From the NCBI GenBank assembly GCA_002787035.1, contig PCVP01000016.1, forward strand, positions 17,425 to 81,424: a stretch of DNA of 64,000 bases, given 5' to 3'. Made by a program: the position numbers and the translations under genes. The notes beneath the pieces were generated by a model. That model was not told the DNA's origin, searched no databases, and saw only the letters and a program-made list of their open reading frames with translations. The DNA is from Candidatus Peregrinibacteria bacterium CG11_big_fil_rev_8_21_14_0_20_49_14. GTDB lineage: Bacteria; Patescibacteriota; Gracilibacteria; Peribacterales; Peribacteraceae. Shown piece after piece: positions 18,119-24,964 of this stretch. How positions within the stretch are numbered: position 1 is the first letter of the stretch; every line of letters starts with the position of its first letter.

Positions 18119-18231
18119 ATCGCGAAGCGTGGCGAGTTTATCCTGAGCTTGTTGAAGGGCCGCGCTGGAGCGATTCTTTACAAGGGAAGGAGAGTCCGTG
18201 AGAGGAAACCGTAGGTTTCCTTTCACGAAAC
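18119..18231. repeat. tRNA-adjacent structured repeat, copy 2 (with internal insertion)
   Basis: See 4745-4837; carries gagtttatcctgagcttgttgaagg in place of the short loop of copy 1. Confidence 0.7.
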
Positions 18232-18308
18232 TGGAGCCACCTCCGGGATTCGAACCCGGGACCTACCGCTTACAAGGCGGTCGCTCTAACCAGCTGAGCT
18301 AAGGTGGC
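18232..18308 (-). tRNA. tRNA-Thr (anticodon TGT)
   Basis: GCCACCT TA GCTCAGCTGGTTAGAGC G ACCGC CTTGTAA GCGGT AGGTC CCGGG TTCGAAT CCCGG AGGTGGC T CCA cloverleaf with encoded CCA. Confidence 0.95.
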
Positions 18309-18328
18309 AGTTCACAAAGGCTACGAAT

Positions 18329-18357
18329 TTGTTGAATGAAACGCAAGAAAGTAGGAT
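18329..18357 (+). promoter_or_regulatory. putative rnpB promoter
   Basis: TTGTTG (18329-18334), 17 bp, TAGGAT (18352-18357); RNA start expected close to 18368. Confidence 0.45.
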
Positions 18358-18367
18358 ACTTAGATAC

Positions 18368-18837
18368 CCTGTTCTTTGAGATGATCGCCCCGCATCTGCG
18401 GGGAGGAACGTCCGGGCACCAATGGAACGCCCTGCGGGTAACGCCCGTCGCCGCGCCATATATACGGTAAAGGCGCAGTAGGACCAGTGCCACAGAGACG
18501 AGTCCCGCACTTGCTGCTTGCAGCATGCGGGGATTGAAACGCCTCGGAGTACCGAGGGTGGTGGCTTGCAATCTGCATTGAACTGATTCAGTTCCGTGCC
18601 TTCGATACCTTCATGGATTTCTAATCCTCCAAGTATCAAAGTGTGAGTTCACGACCGGTAAACTCTTGGCGGTGCAAGGAGGATTTGGGTAGGAGGAATT
18701 TTGCTCTGGTTCCGGAGCACCACCTACTCCTCCGCGTTGAGGTCTGCGAGTAATCGCGATCCCAGATAGATGATCATCACTCCGTACCAAGCAGTGTCGA
18801 AGTACGGAGGACAGAACCCGGCGTACCGAAGGACAGG
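18368..18837 (+). ncRNA. rnpB: RNase P RNA (bacterial, class A-like)
   Basis: GAGGAACGTCCGGGC 5' core; GTGCCACAGAGACGAGTCCCGC; GGTAAACTCTTGGCGGTGCAAGGAGGATTTGGGTAGGA; AGATAGATGATCATC...ACAGAACCCGGCGTAC 3' core; P1 CCTGTTCTT/AAGGACAGG. Confidence 0.93.
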
Positions 18838-18841
18838 AACA

Positions 18842-21091
18842 CTATTGCGAAGACTCCGAAGATTTTTTCTTCGGTGTTTTTCGCACTGTCTTGGGAAGTG
18901 TAATCGTAAAAATACTTCCCTTTTTCTCCGTACTTTTAAAACGTATGGAGCCGTGCAAATTTTCCATCAACATGCGCGAAATGTAGAGTCCGAGTCCGCT
19001 TCCGTCCGTATCCGTAAGCAGTACGTTCTCCGCTCTAAACAGGCGTTCGAAAATTCTTGGTTGAGACTTTTTAGGAATACCGATGCCATTATCTTCTATG
19101 TGAATTTCGTATTCTCTATTTTTGACGTTCATGGAAACTTTTACTTGTCCGCCCTCTATGCCGTATTTTACGGCGTTAGAGAACAAATTCTGAAACACAA
19201 TATGCAAAAGAATGGGGTCCGTATTGACCATGTATGGCCTCTTTGGAATTTGTACTTCACAAGAAATTTTTGAAACCTTCGCCAGAGAACGAAGTTCTTC
19301 GGATATATCTTGCACAAATTCCGTGAGATTAATTTTTTGATTTGCAGGCGAAATATTATTACCCTCCAAACGAGCGGCATGCAAAAGCGCATCCACCAGT
19401 TTCGCCATACGCTTCGAGGCGGTATCCATTTCCTGCAGGTATTCTTTCTGTACCGAAGAAAGTTTTGGCTCTCCCGCACTGCCGAATAATTCAATGTACC
19501 ACTGCAAAGAAGAAAGGGGGGTACGCAGCTGGTGAGAAGCCAAAGAAATAAATTCTGATTTTATGTAATCCACTCGTCGTTCATCGGTCGTGTCATAAAA
19601 CACCGCTATTCCACCCAATACTTTTTTCCTTGCGAGCACCGGGCTCACGCTGATGGTAATGGGGATCAGCTGCCCCGATACCCGATACAAACTCCAGCGT
19701 ATTCCCGGCTCCGTAGGCACTGCCTTTTTCTGGGTAAGACAGCGAAGAACAGGATGAGAGGAAGTGGAAATAAATTTCCCGTGCTGCGTGAGTCGAAGCA
19801 CTGAATTAATCGGCTTTCCTACGACATCTGCCTCCTTTTCTCCTATCATATCCGCTGCGGATTTATTGATATCTGTAATGACTCCCTTCGCATCCACTGC
19901 GACTATTCCGTGCTGTATGGATTGCAATATTGCCCTGTCTTTTTGAAACTGCATACTCAATTCCTTCGTGCGTTGGCGTACCTGTCCTTCCAGATCCTTG
20001 GAGAATATATCCAAGCGCTTTGCCAAATCCGCGGCTACGTTATCCAGTACTTCCAGCTCATCTCCCGTATGCACCGACCGACGATATTGCCAATAGCCGG
20101 GCTGCAGCTTTGCCATTCGCGTACTCAGGGTTCTTACAGGTTCGGTAACATGACGTGCCAAAATAACAGAAAGCAGAGCAGCCAACAGAATAATAACAAG
20201 CCCGACTGTTGCGAGAGTTGCCCTAAGAGCAAGTACGCCTGCCATTGCCTCGCGTACGTCCATCTTCACCACAAGCCCCCATCCGAATGTGGGGAGATAC
20301 CTGTATGCGGCAAACACATCTGCTCCTTCGTAATCTTCGGTCCTTCCCATTCCCTCTTCTCTGCGTACCGCTTTCGCCAAAAATTCTGACTCATCGTATT
20401 CTTCCTGCAAAGACCCAAGGAACAGCAGGCCTCCTACCTCTTCCGCATATCTGTGATGAAGGAGAATAAGATTCTGCCCATTTTCCCGACCCAGAAGAAC
20501 TTCTGCGGTATCACCCAGTGAGGATACGGACAGAATATTCTGAAGTAATGCACCTACGTCATACCGAATGGCAAGTGTTCCCAGTACCATACCGTTGTCA
20601 TCTTGTATTTGTGCGTATGCAATATGTCCGCTCCATCCCTTTTCTCCCACTACGGGGATAAGGAGTGTCGGAGCCATGGTTTTCGGCAATAATTCCACAG
20701 GCACTCCAATGCCCATAACAGGGTTTCGTGCGGCATTAAATACGGTAATACCGGCCACAGGTACTCCTTCGTCCAAAAGTTGTACGAACAAAGACTCTAT
20801 TGCTTCGGATTTTTTTGCATCCATCGCGCTGCGACGAACCGCATCCCAAGAGGAAAGCAGCGCGGCTCTCTCACGGTCTTGCTGCAGGCGAGCTTCCAGA
20901 AGGTTTTCTTTCGTTGCCACACTGTCTGAAAGTTGCGCCAGTATGGCATGCTCCGTATGTGCGTTCGCAATAATGAAAGCTGCGACAGAAAGAGTGCATA
21001 CAGCCACAATCGCAACTCCAAGAACGCACCATGTCACCTGCCACAGAAAGGATCTGCGCTTCTGAAATCTTTGCTGAGACGTACTCGACAT
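18842..21091 (-). CDS. sensor histidine kinase (extracytoplasmic sensor, HAMP, PAS, HisKA, HATPase_c)
   Basis: ILARHVTEPVRTLSTRMAKL; PAS region; FISLASHQLRTPLSSLQWYIELF; NAVKYG, DNGIGIP, GSGLGLYIS. Confidence 0.93.
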   Translation of the reverse strand: MSSTSQQRFQKRRSFLWQVTWCVLGVAIVAVCTLSVAAFIIANAHTEHAILAQLSDSVATKENLLEARLQQDRERAALLSSWDAVRRSAMDAKKSEAIESLFVQLLDEGVPVAGITVFNAARNPVMGIGVPVELLPKTMAPTLLIPVVGEKGWSGHIAYAQIQDDNGMVLGTLAIRYDVGALLQNILSVSSLGDTAEVLLGRENGQNLILLHHRYAEEVGGLLFLGSLQEEYDESEFLAKAVRREEGMGRTEDYEGADVFAAYRYLPTFGWGLVVKMDVREAMAGVLALRATLATVGLVIILLAALLSVILARHVTEPVRTLSTRMAKLQPGYWQYRRSVHTGDELEVLDNVAADLAKRLDIFSKDLEGQVRQRTKELSMQFQKDRAILQSIQHGIVAVDAKGVITDINKSAADMIGEKEADVVGKPINSVLRLTQHGKFISTSSHPVLRCLTQKKAVPTEPGIRWSLYRVSGQLIPITISVSPVLARKKVLGGIAVFYDTTDERRVDYIKSEFISLASHQLRTPLSSLQWYIELFGSAGEPKLSSVQKEYLQEMDTASKRMAKLVDALLHAARLEGNNISPANQKINLTEFVQDISEELRSLAKVSKISCEVQIPKRPYMVNTDPILLHIVFQNLFSNAVKYGIEGGQVKVSMNVKNREYEIHIEDNGIGIPKKSQPRIFERLFRAENVLLTDTDGSGLGLYISRMLMENLHGSIRFKSTEKKGSIFTITLPKTVRKTPKKKSSESSQ

Positions 21092-21142
21092 GGATATGGG
21101 TATGAATCGTTAAATTATAGCATAAAATGCCATTTTAAACCA

Positions 21143-21169
21143 CAAAAACCCCCGGCAGGCGCCAGGGGT
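21143..21169 (-). terminator. intrinsic terminator of first pilin gene
   Basis: Minus strand ACCCCTGGC gcct GCCGGGGGT TTTTG. Confidence 0.65.
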
Positions 21170-21190
21170 CCCGTGAACCGAAAGAAACGG

Positions 21191-21661
21191 TTATCTGGTC
21201 ACTGTTATTGTGCTTGCTGCCTGCTCTGTGGCAGGGGCAGAAACCGTAATTCGTCCATTGGTATCCTGCACAATGAAGTACAAGGTTCCTGTGGAAGTTG
21301 CGTACTGAGGATCTGTCGGCAAGCTCACCAGGTATGTTCCCGAGAGCATACGAAGGTTTACGTCTCCTGCAGCCGTACAAGTAGCAGGAGCAAGAGTCTC
21401 GCGACAAATTTCTCCGGCAGTACCGGAAGGAATGTTGCCGGGAAGGTTGCCGTTATTATCGATAGCATACTGATACACCGCGTTGAGCACGGTGTTCACG
21501 TCGCTGCGACGCTGGGCGTCACGGGCGTCACCAAGCTGCTTGGTGGGGTTGATGGCAACGATGACAATGGAAGCCAGAATCGCGATAATACCGATGACGA
21601 GCAGGAGCTCGATGAGCGTGAATCCCACTCGGCTCATGCGAGGAGAAATGCGTGTGGACAT
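21191..21661 (-). CDS. type IV pilin / pseudopilin
   Basis: MSRVGFTLIELLLVIGIIAILASIVIVAINPTKQLGDARDAQRRSDVNTVLNAVYQYAIDNNG, classic prepilin N-terminus. Confidence 0.92.
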   Translation of the reverse strand: MSTRISPRMSRVGFTLIELLLVIGIIAILASIVIVAINPTKQLGDARDAQRRSDVNTVLNAVYQYAIDNNGNLPGNIPSGTAGEICRETLAPATCTAAGDVNLRMLSGTYLVSLPTDPQYATSTGTLYFIVQDTNGRITVSAPATEQAASTITVTR

Positions 21662-21740
21662 ACGAAAGAGGGAAGGAAGATAGAGTGCTTACGGGAAGCA
21701 CAGCGAATGCTGGAGAAAAGCTTAGCACACTTTTTCATGC

Positions 21741-21775
21741 TTCAAACCCCCACCTCGAGAAGATGGGGGTTTGAA
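21741..21775. terminator. strong stem-loop between paired pilin genes
   Basis: TTCAAACCCCCA...TGGGGGTTTGAA, 12 bp perfect stem. Confidence 0.6.
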
Positions 21776-21788
21776 CGAAAGCAAGAAA

Positions 21789-22298
21789 CTACCGCGTAAC
21801 GCTTATGAGTGCGTCTGCCTGCTCGTACTGATCTGCGGAAACCGTGACACGATTGCTCGCCGTGAGCTGAATGTTGTACATCGTATCGTTTCCTGTTGCT
21901 CCACTCGGATCCACAGGAAGACTGACAAGGTACGTACCTGTAAGGACGCTCAAGTTACAACCGTTGGTCACACCGGCACAGCTATTGGTGAGACAGATGT
22001 TGCGATCTGTCGTATCGATACAGCTCGGCAGCGTGCCATTGTTATCGATAGCATACTGGTACACCGCGTTGAGCACGGTGTTCACGTCGCTGCGACGCTG
22101 GGCATCTCGCGCGTCACCAAGCTGCTTGGTAGGGTTGATGGCAACGATGACAATGGAAGCCAGAATCGCGATGATACCGATGACGAGCAGGAGCTCGATG
22201 AGCGTGAATCCCACTCGGCTCATGCGAGGAGAAATAGTTTTCATAATAATAGGGAGGGGAAGGGTTGGGAGGGAAGGAGCAGATCGAATACATACCAC
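21789..22298 (-). CDS. type IV pilin / pseudopilin, paralogue of 21191-21661
   Basis: Identical prepilin N-terminal region; divergent C-terminal half with Cys residues. Confidence 0.92.
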   Translation of the reverse strand: MVCIRSAPSLPTLPLPIIMKTISPRMSRVGFTLIELLLVIGIIAILASIVIVAINPTKQLGDARDAQRRSDVNTVLNAVYQYAIDNNGTLPSCIDTTDRNICLTNSCAGVTNGCNLSVLTGTYLVSLPVDPSGATGNDTMYNIQLTASNRVTVSADQYEQADALISVTR

Positions 22299-22383
22299 TC
22301 ACGATCGTACTGTTGGATGTGATTGTAGCAAATATTCGCTACTTACCGCATGTTTGTCTTGACGTTGACCAATGAATATTTTC

Positions 22384-23040
22384 CTAGCTACAAGGAAGTG
22401 TGAACGCGGAAGGGGAGCACGACCCTCCGTTGCAGTACCCCCAGGTAAACATGCCGGTGCCACTGCATATGGGAGCACTGCATCCGCAAGTACCGTCTTG
22501 AGTATCATCCGGAAAGAGTGTTACCAGCGCATCGAAGGTACGCGTGTAGAGGGGATGGTTTGGCAATGCAATGGATTTGGCTATTGTGAATGTAATATAC
22601 ACACTCGACCTTTCTGTGTTCACAGACGTATTGGTAGCAGTAAACTGTGTAGCCTGCAGACTCCCCGAATCCGTAAGCGGACGCAGTACATTTCCCTCTC
22701 CCACCATCAGCGCTCCGCTGAGCAGTCCAAAAAGAGTCGGGTTTTCAGTATCAGACGTCATTTGCAACGTAAGAACAGCGCCAGTAGAAGCCATAGCAGG
22801 AAATAAAATACGTTCTGCCCTTCGCACTCTTCGTGTAACAGTTTGGAGTAATTGAATTCCAGCCTGATCCACTTCTGCAACGGTATTCTGTCTCACTCGT
22901 TGCTCATGGGAAGAAAAAAGCAGTGCCAACACAACGCCGGAAGTAAGCGCAAAAAATCCGAGAAACAGCAACAGCTCCACAAGAGAGGTGCCAGATCGGT
23001 TTGGAAAAGTATGCTCCATATCAGTATGAGCAGGAAACAA
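22384..23040 (-). CDS. minor pseudopilin (PilW/GspJ-like)
   Basis: RSGTSLVELLLFLGFFALTSGVVLALLFSSHEQR. Confidence 0.7.
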   Translation of the reverse strand: MFPAHTDMEHTFPNRSGTSLVELLLFLGFFALTSGVVLALLFSSHEQRVRQNTVAEVDQAGIQLLQTVTRRVRRAERILFPAMASTGAVLTLQMTSDTENPTLFGLLSGALMVGEGNVLRPLTDSGSLQATQFTATNTSVNTERSSVYITFTIAKSIALPNHPLYTRTFDALVTLFPDDTQDGTCGCSAPICSGTGMFTWGYCNGGSCSPSAFTLPCS

Positions 23041-23440
23041 AGGATGAAACTTCCTGCCATGTGCTTATGGTAACACTCGGAAGAATGCGTTCTATGAGAA
23101 TCTCAATTCTACGAGCCGTATCTCCTCGCACTCCCTCCGTACAAAGAGTGCGATTTTCATTTCCTATCCCACCCACGGAGAGAATTTCACATGTACCGCT
23201 TCCCACTGCCATCTGCTCTCTGCCAGCGTACGTATTATCGGCACGTAAAAGAAGGAGAGCATGGTCCGCACATGCCTGCGCATACGCAAGTGCCTCACCG
23301 GATTGCTCCAGAGAAAGCCCTGTTCTGGCAGCCGATGTGGAAAGCAGGAGAACGGAAGTTGTAATGGCTACAGCCACCGCCCCGACCACCAGTACGCTGA
23401 GGAGAAAAATGTAGCCGGGTTTTTGTGAGTGCTGTTTCAT
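23021..23440 (-). CDS. PilX-like minor pilus protein
   Basis: N-terminal hydrophobic GYIFLLSVLVVGAVAVAITTSVLLLS; overlaps neighbours inside the pilin operon. Confidence 0.5.
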   Translation of the reverse strand: MKQHSQKPGYIFLLSVLVVGAVAVAITTSVLLLSTSAARTGLSLEQSGEALAYAQACADHALLLLRADNTYAGREQMAVGSGTCEILSVGGIGNENRTLCTEGVRGDTARRIEILIERILPSVTISTWQEVSSFVSCSY

Positions 23441-24891
23441 GATCCCGGTTTAAAAATTTCCAAAGCATCGTTGGTCGCAAGAAAGATTCTGTCTTTCGCA
23501 ATGTCATAAAAAATACCGTTGGCACTGCCGTTGGCACTGTTGTAAATTTCCACTTCCGCCTGCAGGCCGGAGGAAAGTCTGCCCGGCATAATTATCTGCA
23601 GTTCTTTATCGGGATGATCGGAAGCTATGAAGGCATATCTTCCGCCAGGCTCCACTGCGATATCCAGAGCGGAGCTTCCTATTTCGTGGTACCACGGGCC
23701 CGGAGGAGGAGAAGGAACGGGACTGTCTGCGATATCGAACAGAACAATTTCTTCGATGATTGTTCCATCGAGACGTCCGAGCAGGAGGCCGGTACCGAAT
23801 GTGACTGCCGCATTGCCGTCATAGACATCCGTAAGGTTGTACCCTATTCCCGGAGCATCCTGTATGTCTGCGGGATCAAAGACATCTGCTATGCGCAATT
23901 CTGCGACGTTATCGGTATTCCCCGAGTAGAGATACGCCTGTCGAATTGCAATATCCATATATCCTCCCGGAGCATCGAACGCATCCTGTAACGTTAACAT
24001 TCCGCCGGTGGCAGCATAGGAATATAGCTCACTTTCCGAACCGTCTTCACTCGTACCGACAAACAGTGACTCGTTGAAGTAAGCGAGAGCACGCGCCCTG
24101 TCGTCACCGGGAATATTAATTTCGTGTATGACATCCGTCGGCAACAGTGAAGTGGGAGACGATATATCGTAGGATCTCAGTTCGGATGATGAGTCGGATG
24201 TAAGCACATAGAGCACGTTCCCGACTGCCAGAAGATCGTACCCCGCCGCACTGAGCGAAAATGCATTCGCCACTCGCAATGGGCTGGCAAGATTTGATAC
24301 ATCGAAGACGTACAATCCCGCCCCGTTGATACTGGTGACGTATGCATAGTTACCTTTCACTATGACTTTCTGAAAAAGAGGAAGCCCTCCGTCCACGTAT
24401 GAACCTTCGAGCGAGACATTACTCCAGTTGCCTATGGGCTGCTCTATGCGCCAATTTGTGATTTCTGTGTTCAGTACCACAGATCCGGATCTTCCGAGTC
24501 CGTGATTCCACTGCGTGCGGGCACCGGCCAACACGGTATCGGAGCCCGAAGCGGCAATGGTGACTCGGGACACGTATCCGTCCGATGTCAGCGTACCCGT
24601 ACCAAAGAGCTCCCACACTCCTCCCGCACCTATACGCACTCCGTGATCACCGGGAACGAGAAGATCAAAGTCTTGATCTCGTATGCTGCGCAACGCTTCC
24701 AAAGATTTTTCTGCCAAATACACTCCGCGCATTCTGTCTCCGCTGGAAAGAAATCCTCGCTGACTGAACAGTAAACTTGTACCTGCTGCTGAAATAAAGA
24801 GACCGAAAACAACAATACCCAAAAGCGCATCCAGAAGCAGGAATCCGTCGCGAGCCTTCTTGAAAGAGTGTTGGGCATTCACCGTGCCCAC
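23437..24891 (-). CDS. pseudopilin-like protein with LVIVD-type beta-propeller
   Basis: DGFLLLDALLGIVVFGLFISAAGTSLLFSQR N-terminus; repeats such as VKGNYAYVTSINGAGLYVFDVSNLASPLRVANAF. Confidence 0.7.
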   Translation of the reverse strand: MGTVNAQHSFKKARDGFLLLDALLGIVVFGLFISAAGTSLLFSQRGFLSSGDRMRGVYLAEKSLEALRSIRDQDFDLLVPGDHGVRIGAGGVWELFGTGTLTSDGYVSRVTIAASGSDTVLAGARTQWNHGLGRSGSVVLNTEITNWRIEQPIGNWSNVSLEGSYVDGGLPLFQKVIVKGNYAYVTSINGAGLYVFDVSNLASPLRVANAFSLSAAGYDLLAVGNVLYVLTSDSSSELRSYDISSPTSLLPTDVIHEINIPGDDRARALAYFNESLFVGTSEDGSESELYSYAATGGMLTLQDAFDAPGGYMDIAIRQAYLYSGNTDNVAELRIADVFDPADIQDAPGIGYNLTDVYDGNAAVTFGTGLLLGRLDGTIIEEIVLFDIADSPVPSPPPGPWYHEIGSSALDIAVEPGGRYAFIASDHPDKELQIIMPGRLSSGLQAEVEIYNSANGSANGIFYDIAKDRIFLATNDALEIFKPGS

Positions 24892-24917
24892 TATAGTAGC
24901 AGTTGGTATGCCACATG

Positions 24918-24952
24918 AAAAAAGGGGAGGCCCATACCCGCCCCCCTTTTTT
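24918..24952. terminator. bidirectional terminator
   Basis: AAAAAAGGGG...CCCCTTTTTT stem between the genes at 24891 and 24965. Confidence 0.65.
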
Positions 24953-24964
24953 TAGAATCATGAA

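Noticed and set aside
18286-18639. Minus ORFs over 18286-18639 and plus ORF 18770-19273
   Set aside because: They lie on RNase P RNA, tRNA-Thr or antisense to the histidine kinase.
20933-21799. 288-aa plus ORF
   Set aside because: Runs antisense across the histidine kinase start and a clear pilin gene; Cys/Arg-rich composition typical of shadow ORFs.
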